Part shown: positions 55,401 to 62,473 of the stretch, one piece after another
Numbering within the stretch: the first letter of the stretch is position 1
Layout of the letters: the number at the start of each line of letters is the position of its first letter
Source of the DNA: Paraburkholderia hiiakae
Lineage (GTDB): Bacteria > Pseudomonadota > Gammaproteobacteria > Burkholderiales > Burkholderiaceae
Length of the DNA stretch: 64,000 nt
NCBI RefSeq assembly: GCF_904848665.1
Contig: NZ_CAJHCQ010000006.1
Location: forward strand, 62,001 to 126,000
Reading direction: 5' to 3'
Translations under genes and position numbers: made by a program
Notes under the pieces: generated by a model
What the model saw: only the letters and a program-made list of their open reading frames with translations
What the model was told of the DNA's origin: nothing
Database searches by the model: none

Positions 55401-56041
55401 TAATGGTCGATATCGTCGCCAAAGACCACCTGATCGCCATATTCCGTTTCCTGGATGAAGCAGTAGATTCCCGCTTTCTGCATCAGCGTCTGAACATAGG
55501 CCAGATCAGTTATCTGGTGCTGCATGCGGAACAGGTGCTTCGGGTACTGGCCGCGCAACCTGAACGAAAACTGGTGCTCCCTCAGTCCATGACTGCGCAA
55601 AATCGCCGCGATAATGTCCGGCGTGCTTGCGTGCTGGAAGATTTTCCGGCGCGTCACCGCCGCGAGACGCGCGAAGTGCGACTTCAGCACCATTTCGTAA
55701 TCTACGTGATCGTTCGTAGTCTTGATGATGGAAAAGCGTTCGATAAAACCACTGATTTTCCGTGTAATTCCATCGTCCGCCACGATGCTGAAGACGGCAT
55801 CGAGGTTCAAATAGTCCGTACGTGGAAGCTGTAGCGGATGGTTCAGCACAATGCGCACCTCGGTAGGTGCACCCATCTGTTCTTTCGCTTCGAACGAAAC
55901 GACTGAGAGCGCGGCCGCACTTCGAGTTCCGGGTACGTCGAAGCGATACGCCTGCCGACCAGATATGGCGTTCAGTGCGCCTTGCAGGTTCGCCATAGGC
56001 TGCCCCCCTGCGCTGGATTCGCGCTTACCCAACATGTTCAA
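52460..56041 (-). CDS. vgrG: T6SS spike protein VgrG with C-terminal zinc-metallopeptidase-like domain
   Basis: The 1193-residue protein begins with VgrG gp27-like and gp5-like domains (about 20-545; HHHSQARDLITNDRRWLSRN marks the core end) and a DUF2345 extension (about 610-770, repetitive beta-helix: GAVYMRAEKELILESGGAFI). A Pro/Ala-rich linker leads to a C-terminal domain of about 310 residues with HECGH at residue 1094 in AHECGHLFNFPDEYWEWGGW and NVMGYG further on. HExxH followed by DEY resembles M64-type zincins. It is thus an evolved VgrG whose tip is an effector peptidase. No other T6SS genes are near, so it is an orphan islet. GAGGG precedes the ATG at 56041. Confidence 0.9.
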   Translation of the reverse strand: MNMLGKRESSAGGQPMANLQGALNAISGRQAYRFDVPGTRSAAALSVVSFEAKEQMGAPTEVRIVLNHPLQLPRTDYLNLDAVFSIVADDGITRKISGFIERFSIIKTTNDHVDYEMVLKSHFARLAAVTRRKIFQHASTPDIIAAILRSHGLREHQFSFRLRGQYPKHLFRMQHQITDLAYVQTLMQKAGIYCFIQETEYGDQVVFGDDIDHYIYDPQLVVPYRETGGLEAGGVEAVTALETHSMTVPQSFIVADYNPEQAWERFKDEANVAPQDPTTYGRPYIYGTHHLDQAGAKWEAQLRHESAIAWQVVYEGESNVLALQPGRVLETDIVLPDGPKGQLIVEVTHSGARDASYTNSYKAIPADRRFRLKLEPETWAKVTGTLSARVTSPDAYTYAYITKNGHYTVRFDADFETWPGGGESVPLRLAKPFAGKLQTGMHFPALDDAEAVITCRDGDPDKPEIVAFHHHSQARDLITNDRRWLSRNVIRTQKNNKIRFEDWAGQEGVKVSTEHSGKSQLNLGYLVNNKLEYRGEGYELRTSGYGVSRAGKGLYITAYDRPGASGKQLDMQEPLAQLESALELARALAASASSAKAEPADTNAQAQMKEDFDGLKKPGLLMSTPASAGIVAGGGVQLSAQDSISTVAGKNADWSVLKRWTVAAGENISLFAQKFGIKIFAAKGPVEIQAQHGPISFTANTDINVASVNGAVYMRAEKELILESGGAFIHFKDGSITLGGPGDLFIKTITVQKKQSAQMHLVMPPVVTQAAPFVTSCKAWRATTTLASRTSLTPDASQWAASGNQTNRVAPAAPVAGQSALLQIPEASTPVQTNLRDSPEADQDSAHERKLPTGNDPTTPIALEKPVWCDASPRDIAKECKDETEMETYQGLYTDKSQMGFLVGYKFPTAFGLAYDSQHRALVATVRIRIVPVDLFKADATGRELLGPDGEKQKVPYDHDVHGRYGVTVDAPIAGGYVVRYRNGTGTTFDVPTRKRHVESVLNGHASVLILDGCSKKAACGCRITVSFRVEFLVGVNDANLGNQNIIHKTIFLFPEVARADAGAWGEVNGSFTKGDYDHPGKFAPLAEQNVIAHECGHLFNFPDEYWEWGGWVHKRYVEAGQLDFEAGKRFEGQQVWQIRSENNVMGYGATKEIPGPAGAPPSASVQPYYLEYVRRHFSVMTNKQWRIGYEAG

Positions 56042-56346
56042 GCCCTCACGACGTAGATAAAAAGCGTCCGTCCGGCCACACGACTATGCGCAGTGACGGG
56101 ATAAAATTATCTTGTGTGAGATATCGTCAGGTAGACCTGCTGGTGGGGGTATCGGATATGTCCGAAAAGGGGCGCAACCGATAAGCGGCGCATCACGAAA
56201 GACGCCCTGAATGCATCACATCGGTATTTCACCCAGGATCCGATCGCCGATGATAACGCTACCATTGCCGACACTTCCTCACCGGCCGCCTTGTCGAACG
56301 CCGGCCTTCGACGGCTCTTTTTCTCCGTCGAAATGGTAGCGTTATC
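56042..56346 (+). other. Intergenic region upstream of the sugar-acid dehydratase
   Basis: This 305-bp stretch separates the vgrG islet from the aldonate cluster. It contains the paired operators listed separately and two overlapping hairpins. GTCGAA (56293-56298) can pair with TTCGAC (56307-56312), or TTCGACGG (56307-56314) can pair with CCGTCGAA (56325-56332), and these two structures exclude each other. A short open frame near 56113-56180 has no support as a gene. Confidence 0.5.
56250..56266 (+). promoter_or_regulatory. LacI-type operator O1
   Basis: ATGATAACGCTACCATT contains TGATAACGCTACCA, which fits the LacI/GntR-type pattern TGnTAnCGnTAnCA with central CG. Its exact inverse complement recurs at 56332-56348. 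The LacI-family gene at 60341-61411 in the same cluster is the probable binder. Confidence 0.7.
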
Positions 56347-56348
56347 AT
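56332..56348 (+). promoter_or_regulatory. LacI-type operator O2 overlapping the apparent start codon
   Basis: AATGGTAGCGTTATCAT is the exact inverse complement of O1, 66 bp downstream. Its last two bases form the first two bases of the annotated ATG of the dehydratase. Two operators spaced by about 82 bp centre to centre (near eight helical turns) would permit DNA looping. Confidence 0.7.
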
Positions 56349-58107
56349 GGAGAACACCTTGTCCCAAGTCCGCAAGAAGCCCGAAGACCTGCGCAGCTAC
56401 CGCTGGTACGGCGTCAACGACCTCCGCTCGTTCGGCCACCGCTCGCGCACCGCGCAGATGGGCTATCACTCGTCCGATTACATGGGCAAGCCCGTGATCG
56501 CCGTGGTGAACACGTGGAGCGAGATCAACTCGTGCCATACCCACTTCAAGCAACGCGTGGAGGAAGTGAAGCGCGGCATCTGGCAGGCGGGCGGCTTTCC
56601 GGTCGAGATGCCCGTGATGACGTTGGCCGAGCCGTTCCAGAAGCCCACCACCATGCTTTATCGCAACTTCCTCGCCATGGAGACGGAGGAACTGCTCAAG
56701 TCGTACCCGTTCGATGGCTGCGTGCTCATGGGCGGCTGCGACAAGACCACGCCGGGTCTCCTGATGGGCGCGATCAGCATGAACCTGCCTGCTATCTATC
56801 TGCCCGCCGGGCCGATGCTGCGCGGCAACTGGAATGGCCGCACGCTCGGCAGCGGCTCGGACACGTGGAAGTACTGGGCGGAGCTGCGCGCGGGCAAGAT
56901 CACCGAAGACGAGTGGAAGGGCATCGAGAGCGGCATTGCGCGCTCGCCGGGCCACTGCATGACGATGGGCACGGCCTCGACGATGACTAGCGCGACCGAG
57001 GCGCTCGGCCTCACGCTGCCGGGTTTTTCGTCGATTCCCGCGGCGGACTCGCGTCACGCGCAGTACGCGTCGCTCACCGGGCAGCGCATCGTCGAGATGG
57101 TGTGGACCGACCAGAAGCCCTCGGACATCCTCACCGCGAAAGCCTTCGACAATGCCGTGACCACCGTGCTCGCGATGTCGGGTTCGACCAACGCGATCGT
57201 GCATCTCGTGGCCGTGGCGCGCCGCGCGGGCATCGATCTGACCACCGCGCGCTTCGACGAACTCGCGCGCGTGACGCCCGTGCTCGGCAATATCCGCCCG
57301 GCCGGACAGTATCTGATGGAGGACTTCTATTACGCGGGCGGCCTGCGTGCGCTGCTCGTGGAACTCGGCGACCTGATCGACGGCACGCAGATGACGGTGA
57401 ACGGCAAGACGCTCGGCGAAAACATTGCCGGCGCGGAGATCTTCAACGACGACGTGATCCGCACGCGCAGCAATCCGCTCGTCGCGCGCGACGGCCTCGC
57501 CGTGCTCACGGGCAATCTCGCGCCAGACGGCGCGGTCATCAAGCCCGCGGCGATGGAGGCGCATCTGCTCAGGCACCGCGGCCCCGCCGTCGTGTTCCGC
57601 GACTACAACGACATGGCGGCACGTATCGACAGCGACGATCTCGATGTCACCGCCGACTCCGTGATCGTGCTGCAGCACGCGGGCCCGGTCGGTGCGCCCG
57701 GCATGCCTGAATGGGGGCAGCTGCCCATTCCGCAGAAGCTGCTCAAGCTTGGCGTGCGCGACATGCTGCGCATTTCCGACGCGCGCATGAGCGGCACGAG
57801 CTACGGCGCATGCGTGCTGCACGTCGCGCCCGAATCGTTTGTGGGCGGCCCGCTCGCGCTCGTGAAAGACGGCGACATCATCGAACTCGACGTCGAGGCG
57901 CGCCGCCTGCATCTGCATGTGAGCGACGCGGAACTTGGCCGACGCAAAGCGGCGTGGACGCCGCCGAAGCGGCCGTTCGAGCGCGGCTTCGGCGTGATGC
58001 ATCAGCTGCACGTGACGCAGGCGAACAAGGGCTGCGATTTCGATTTCCTCGAAACGCCAGCCGCCACGCCCTGCGAAGCCCACGGCGCCGAACCTGAAAT
58101 TCACTAA
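56347..58107 (+). CDS. IlvD/Edd-family sugar-acid dehydratase (L-arabonate-dehydratase-like)
   Basis: The 586-residue dehydratase has the aldonate-dehydratase features LRSYRWYGVNDLRSFGHRSR at the N-terminus, iron-sulphur ligand regions CHTHFKQRVEEVKRG and GGCDKTTPGLLMGA, and the active-site loop RISDARMSGTSYGACVLHVA. It should convert an aldonate (L-arabonate or related) to 2-keto-3-deoxy acid. The ATG at 56347 sits inside operator O2 and has no ribosome binding site. A TTG at 56359 has GGAG 6 bp upstream and may be the true start (four residues shorter). It leads a probable operon with the aldolase-like and MFS genes. Confidence 0.88.
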   Translation: MENTLSQVRKKPEDLRSYRWYGVNDLRSFGHRSRTAQMGYHSSDYMGKPVIAVVNTWSEINSCHTHFKQRVEEVKRGIWQAGGFPVEMPVMTLAEPFQKPTTMLYRNFLAMETEELLKSYPFDGCVLMGGCDKTTPGLLMGAISMNLPAIYLPAGPMLRGNWNGRTLGSGSDTWKYWAELRAGKITEDEWKGIESGIARSPGHCMTMGTASTMTSATEALGLTLPGFSSIPAADSRHAQYASLTGQRIVEMVWTDQKPSDILTAKAFDNAVTTVLAMSGSTNAIVHLVAVARRAGIDLTTARFDELARVTPVLGNIRPAGQYLMEDFYYAGGLRALLVELGDLIDGTQMTVNGKTLGENIAGAEIFNDDVIRTRSNPLVARDGLAVLTGNLAPDGAVIKPAAMEAHLLRHRGPAVVFRDYNDMAARIDSDDLDVTADSVIVLQHAGPVGAPGMPEWGQLPIPQKLLKLGVRDMLRISDARMSGTSYGACVLHVAPESFVGGPLALVKDGDIIELDVEARRLHLHVSDAELGRRKAAWTPPKRPFERGFGVMHQLHVTQANKGCDFDFLETPAATPCEAHGAEPEIH

Positions 58108-58134
58108 TCTCCACCATCGAAGACATCACCGATC

Positions 58135-58884
58135 ATGACCGCACCGAACCCCGCATCGACCTCGACAGTCAGCGACGCCGCGCTCGAACAACTGCGTCAC
58201 GTGAGCACCGCCACCCTTACGACCCAACTCTTCAAGCGCGGCCTGCGCAACGTGTTTTTGCAGGGCGTGGCGCCGCTCGTGAAGCCTGAGCCGGGCACAC
58301 CGAATCTCGTCGGTCCTGCGTTCACGCTGCGCAATATCCCGGCGCGCGAGGATATTGACCACGTGGGCATATTCCAGAACCCGGATCATCCGCAGCGCAA
58401 GGCCGTGGAAACGGCGCCTGCGGGCAGCGTGCTCGTGCAGGACTGCCGCGGTGACCGCACGGTGGCATCTGTGGGCTCGATTCTCGCGTTGCGCCTGGCC
58501 AAACGCGGCGTGGCGGGCATGGTCTCGGACGGCCCCGTGCGCGACAGCGGCACGATCGCGGCGCTCGGCTTGCGTATCTGGTGCGCGGGCGCGAGCGCGC
58601 CGCTCAATCTCGCGAAGCATCATGCCGTGGACCTGAACGTGCCGATCGCGTGCGGCGGCGTGCCCGTTTATCCGGGTGACATCGTCGTGGGCGATGCCGA
58701 CGGCGTGGTGATCGTGCCGCACGAAATGGCCGAGGAAGTCGCGTGCGACGCCATCGAGCAGGAGCGGCTCGAAGCGTTCATCACCGAGCGCATCGAGTCG
58801 GGTCTTGCGCTGCGCGGCACGTATCCGCCGAACGAGGAAACGCTGGCGGCGTATCGCGTATGGTGCGAGCAGCAGGCAAAATAG
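58135..58884 (+). CDS. RraA-like aldolase-family protein
   Basis: The 249-residue protein belongs to the RraA/HMG-aldolase family, with GSVLVQDCRGDRTVASVGSI and GMVSDGPVRDSGTIAALGL carrying the Arg/Asp metal-and-substrate site of class II pyruvate aldolases. The name regulator of RNase activity is commonly transferred, but in a dehydratase-MFS-LacI cluster an aldolase or related hydrolase of a 2-keto-3-deoxy acid is more likely. It starts 27 bp after the dehydratase stop. The C-terminal extension beyond RraA (about 80 residues) is typical of this subgroup. Confidence 0.8.
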   Translation: MTAPNPASTSTVSDAALEQLRHVSTATLTTQLFKRGLRNVFLQGVAPLVKPEPGTPNLVGPAFTLRNIPAREDIDHVGIFQNPDHPQRKAVETAPAGSVLVQDCRGDRTVASVGSILALRLAKRGVAGMVSDGPVRDSGTIAALGLRIWCAGASAPLNLAKHHAVDLNVPIACGGVPVYPGDIVVGDADGVVIVPHEMAEEVACDAIEQERLEAFITERIESGLALRGTYPPNEETLAAYRVWCEQQAK

Positions 58885-58953
58885 GCCGCATGCAGTAAGC
58901 AGGACGACACCTAAAAACAGAGGCCTGCGCGTGATGCGGGCTCAGGAGACAAC

Positions 58954-60285
58954 GTGAACGATGCCACCGCAGCGATCGACGAGCCGCGTCTGATCAACCG
59001 CATGGGCTGGCGGCTAATGCCGCTGCTCGGCGTGCTCTACCTGGTCGCGTATATCGACCGCTCCAACATCGCCTTCGCGAAGCTGCAGATGCTCGGCAGC
59101 CTCGGGCTTTCGGAAGTCGCATACGGGCTTGGCGCGTCGCTGTTCTTCATCGGCTATCTGCTGTTCGAGGTGCCGAGCAATGTGCTGCTCCACAAGTACG
59201 GCGCGCCGCGCTGGATGGCGCGCATCATGTTCACCTGGGGCGTGGTGACGATTCTGCTCGCCTTCACGCGCAACGCCACGATGTTCTATATCCTGCGCTT
59301 TTTGCTGGGCGCCTCCGAAGCCGGGCTCTATCCCGGCGTGATCTATTACCTCACACTGTGGTTTCCGCAGCGCCACCGCGTGCGCATGCTCGGTTACTTC
59401 ACGGTGGGCAGCAGCCTCGGCAACATGATCGGCGCGCCGATTTGCGGCTGGCTGCTCGACAAAGGCGGCCTGTTCGGCCTGCAAGGCTGGCAGCTCGTGT
59501 TCGTGGTCACCGGCATTCCATCGGTACTGCTGACGATTGTCGTGCTCTACCTGCTGCCGAAGGCGCCGCAGCACGCGACGTTCCTCTCCGAAGGCGAGAA
59601 GCGCTGGCTCACGCACACGCTCTCGAGCGAGAGCGCGGCCGCGCGGGGCCGGGAGCGCCACGGCTCGGTGCTTAGCGTGCTCACGGAGCGGCGCGTGCTC
59701 GGCATGGCGTTCTACTACATGATGCTGTCGATCTCCGTGTACGGCGTGAGCTACTGGCTACCTACGCTCGTCAAGGGATTCGGCGTGAGCAACACCACGA
59801 ACGGGCTGCTCAACATCATTCCCTGGCTGCTGGCGACTATCGTGCTCGCCACGCTCCCTTCGCGGCTGCGCGCGAGTAATCATGCGATGGTCGCGATGCT
59901 GGTGTCGTCGCTGCTCGGCATCGTGTTCTTCGTTTCGTCGGTGTTTCTGCCGGGCCACGCGCTGCGCTTCGCTGCGCTGTGTCTTGGCGCGCCGTGCATG
60001 TATCTGCTGATTCCGTGCTTCTGGACGCTTCCGCCCAAATTCCTTTACGGTGCGCGCGCCGCGGCGGGCATTGCCGCGATCAATTCGCTCGGCAATATCG
60101 GCGGTTTCATTGCGCAGAATCTCGTGCCCTTCGTGAAGCAGGCAACGGGCAGCACGCGCATGCCCATGCTCGTGCCCGCCGCGTGCATGGTGGTCTTCGC
60201 GATCGTCACCGCCATGATCTTGCGCCGCGGAAATCGTATGCCGCAGACCGTTGACGGCGCGCCCTTGCCGAACAACGCACGTTAG
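58954..60285 (+). CDS. MFS transporter, anion:cation symporter family (sugar-acid type)
   Basis: The 443-residue carrier has LMPLLGVLYLVAYIDRSNIA at TM1 and LLGASEAGLYPGVIYYLTLW at TM4, typical of ACS carriers for hexuronates, glucarate and phthalate. The start is GTG with AGGAG 6-7 bp upstream. Position after the dehydratase and aldolase-like genes suggests it imports their aldonate substrate. Confidence 0.9.
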   Translation: MNDATAAIDEPRLINRMGWRLMPLLGVLYLVAYIDRSNIAFAKLQMLGSLGLSEVAYGLGASLFFIGYLLFEVPSNVLLHKYGAPRWMARIMFTWGVVTILLAFTRNATMFYILRFLLGASEAGLYPGVIYYLTLWFPQRHRVRMLGYFTVGSSLGNMIGAPICGWLLDKGGLFGLQGWQLVFVVTGIPSVLLTIVVLYLLPKAPQHATFLSEGEKRWLTHTLSSESAAARGRERHGSVLSVLTERRVLGMAFYYMMLSISVYGVSYWLPTLVKGFGVSNTTNGLLNIIPWLLATIVLATLPSRLRASNHAMVAMLVSSLLGIVFFVSSVFLPGHALRFAALCLGAPCMYLLIPCFWTLPPKFLYGARAAAGIAAINSLGNIGGFIAQNLVPFVKQATGSTRMPMLVPAACMVVFAIVTAMILRRGNRMPQTVDGAPLPNNAR

Positions 60286-60340
60286 GCCACGAGGCGCATT
60301 CGCTACAATAGCCGCGCATTGCCCACACCCGTTCACGTTC

Positions 60341-61411
60341 ATGTCGACCATCAAACCCGCTCCGAGCATCGAACACGCGGACGCCACCGTGCGCGCGAAG
60401 CGCACGCGCGGCGGCCCCAAGGGCCTGCGCATCACCGACGTCGCCGCGCAAGCGGGCGTCTCGCCCATTACGGTTTCGCGCGTGTTCAACAACCCGGAGT
60501 CGGTCGCGCCGGAAACGCTGGAGCGCGTGCGTCAGGTCGTGCAGAAACTGGGCTATGTGCCCAACCGGCTCGCGGGCGGGTTGTCGTCGGCGCGCTCGCG
60601 CCTCGTCGCGGCCATCGTGCCGACGGTTTCGCACTCGCTGTTTTCGGAAACGATTCAGGTGTTCAGCGAGACGATGTCACGCGCGGGCTACGAGGTGCTG
60701 CTCGCGTTGAGCGGCTATAGCGCGTCGAACGAGGAGAGCCTGCTCGATACGGTATTGAGCCGCCGCCCCGAAGGCGTGCTGCTCACGGGCGTGGCGCATA
60801 CCGAATCGTTGCGCGGGCGTCTGAAGAACGTTGGCATTCCCGTCGTCGAAACGTGGGACATGACCGATACGCCAATCGACATGCTGGTGGGCTTTTCGCA
60901 CTACCAGATCGGCGTGGCGGTGGCCGGGCATTTTCTCGCGCGCGGCGCGCGCCGTCCCGCGCTCATCTCGGCCAACGACGCGCGCGCGCTCGCGCGGCGC
61001 GCGGGTTTTCGCGAACGGCTCGCGCAGGAAGGCATCGAGGACGTGCCCGAGGAACAGGTCGCGCCGCCGAGTTCGGTCGCGCATGGCAAGCGCGCGCTGC
61101 CGCAACTGCTCGCGCGCGCCCGGGATATCGACGCCGTGTTCTGCGGCTCGGATTTGCTCGCGATCGGCGCGCTCGGTGCCGCGCGCCAGATGGGCGTGCA
61201 GGTGCCCTCGCAACTGGCGATTTGCGGCTTCGGCGATCTGGAGTTCGCCACCGAAACCACGCCCCAGCTAACGACGGTGCGCGTGGAGGGCACACGCATT
61301 GGCGTGAACGCCGCGCGCTTCCTGCTGGACCGCCTGAGCGGCGAAACCAGCGTGGCCGAGCCTCGCGCGCTCGACGTGGGGTTCACGATCGTGACGCGCG
61401 AATCGGCTTGA
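60341..61411 (+). CDS. LacI-family regulator, GntR/IdnR-like
   Basis: The 356-residue repressor has the LacI headpiece ITDVAAQAGVSPITVSRVFN, the hinge helix near LAGGLSSARSR, and a periplasmic-binding-type core (LVAAIVPTVSHSLFSETIQV, ICGFGDLEFATETTPQLTTV). The N-terminal 30 residues are an added polar extension. It closes the operon with the dehydratase, aldolase-like and MFS genes (55 bp after the MFS stop) and faces the convergent dehydrogenase gene. It is the obvious candidate to bind the operators at 56250-56266, 56332-56348 and 63854-63867. Confidence 0.9.
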   Translation: MSTIKPAPSIEHADATVRAKRTRGGPKGLRITDVAAQAGVSPITVSRVFNNPESVAPETLERVRQVVQKLGYVPNRLAGGLSSARSRLVAAIVPTVSHSLFSETIQVFSETMSRAGYEVLLALSGYSASNEESLLDTVLSRRPEGVLLTGVAHTESLRGRLKNVGIPVVETWDMTDTPIDMLVGFSHYQIGVAVAGHFLARGARRPALISANDARALARRAGFRERLAQEGIEDVPEEQVAPPSSVAHGKRALPQLLARARDIDAVFCGSDLLAIGALGAARQMGVQVPSQLAICGFGDLEFATETTPQLTTVRVEGTRIGVNAARFLLDRLSGETSVAEPRALDVGFTIVTRESA

Positions 61412-61438
61412 GTTTTTCCCGCTAACAGTCACGCCAGC

Positions 61439-62416
61439 TCAGGCTGCTGCTGCGGTTCTCACGATTTCCTGTGTCTGGACAGGCGCGCTGCGCGGACTGG
61501 CAATGCCAAAGTGGCTCGCCAACATATCGACCACGTTATCGGCCATGCCCGTGCGCGTTTCTTCGGTCGCCGAACCAATATGCGGCGTGAGCACGACGCG
61601 CGGGTTGTCGATCAGCGCTTGCGGCACGTCGGGTTCGTGCTCGAACACGTCGAGCGCCGCGCCTGCGATACGTTGCTCATCGAGTGCCGCGATCAGCGCT
61701 TCTTCATCCACCACCGGGCCGCGCGCAATGTTGATGAGGAAGCCTTGCGGGCCGAGCGCGTCGATCACGGCCGCATTCACCAGATGATGCGTTTGCGGCG
61801 TGAGCGGACAGGTGAGGATCAGCATGTCGCTATCGGCCGCGAGACGCGTGACGTCGTCGTAGTACGGCAGATCGACGCTCTTGCGGTTCGGCCCGTAGTA
61901 CGCGACTTGCGAGCCGAACGCCTTCAACCGTTTCGCGATTGCCGCGCCGATCATGCCGAGCCCGACAATGCCGACCTTCATGCGCGAAATCGAGCGGCCT
62001 AGCGGCATTGCGCCCTGCACGGGCCATTTGCCGGAGCGGACATAGGCGTCTGCCTGCACGATGTCGCGCGTGAGCGCGAGCGCCAGGCCCATAGCGGTGT
62101 TCGCGACATCTTCGGCCAGCACGTGCGACGCGTTCTCGATGCGGATGCCGCGCGCCTGCGCGCTTTTCACGTCGAGGTTGTCGAGGCCGGCGCTATAGCT
62201 GGCAATGATTTCCAGCGCGGGCAGGGCGTCGAGAAACGCCGCGTCGATTTTCGTCTTGCGCAGTGCGACGCCGCGAATGGACGCGCCGTGCTGCGCGAGA
62301 AACGCAGCGGCTTCGTCCGGCGCCTTCGGCAGATCGAGCATCGTGAAGAGGGACGCGAGTTCCGCCTGGGTGCGTTCCGGCAATTCTGCTGCGTTGAGAA
62401 TGATGGGTTTTGCCAT
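61439..62416 (-). CDS. D-2-hydroxyacid dehydrogenase (glyoxylate/hydroxypyruvate-reductase-like)
   Basis: The 325-residue NAD(P)-dependent enzyme has the Rossmann loop VGIVGLGMIGAAIAKRL, the Arg of FLINIARGPVVDEEALIAAL, the Glu of LDVFEHEPDVP, and the His of LTPHIGSATEETR, which form the catalytic triad of this family. It probably reduces a 2-keto acid made in the sugar-acid pathway, such as glyoxylate or hydroxypyruvate. It is downstream of the MFS gene on the minus strand (57 bp), so both form a unit. Confidence 0.88.
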   Translation of the reverse strand: MAKPIILNAAELPERTQAELASLFTMLDLPKAPDEAAAFLAQHGASIRGVALRKTKIDAAFLDALPALEIIASYSAGLDNLDVKSAQARGIRIENASHVLAEDVANTAMGLALALTRDIVQADAYVRSGKWPVQGAMPLGRSISRMKVGIVGLGMIGAAIAKRLKAFGSQVAYYGPNRKSVDLPYYDDVTRLAADSDMLILTCPLTPQTHHLVNAAVIDALGPQGFLINIARGPVVDEEALIAALDEQRIAGAALDVFEHEPDVPQALIDNPRVVLTPHIGSATEETRTGMADNVVDMLASHFGIASPRSAPVQTQEIVRTAAAA

Positions 62417-62473
62417 GATGAATCGATGAATCCTTGCGTCGTTTTGATGCGTGGTCGCGCGCTTCGCGACCTG

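Noticed and set aside
56113-56181. Possible integrase-start remnant (GGTGGGGGTATCGG) beside the vgrG islet
   Set aside because: Only a short GT-rich string resembles sequence often seen before integrase genes; there is no integrase, tRNA or direct repeat to support an attachment site.
56107-58104. Minus-strand open frame of 665 codons opposite the sugar-acid dehydratase
   Set aside because: Low-complexity Arg/His/Ala composition and exact overlap with a conserved dehydratase show it is a shadow frame.
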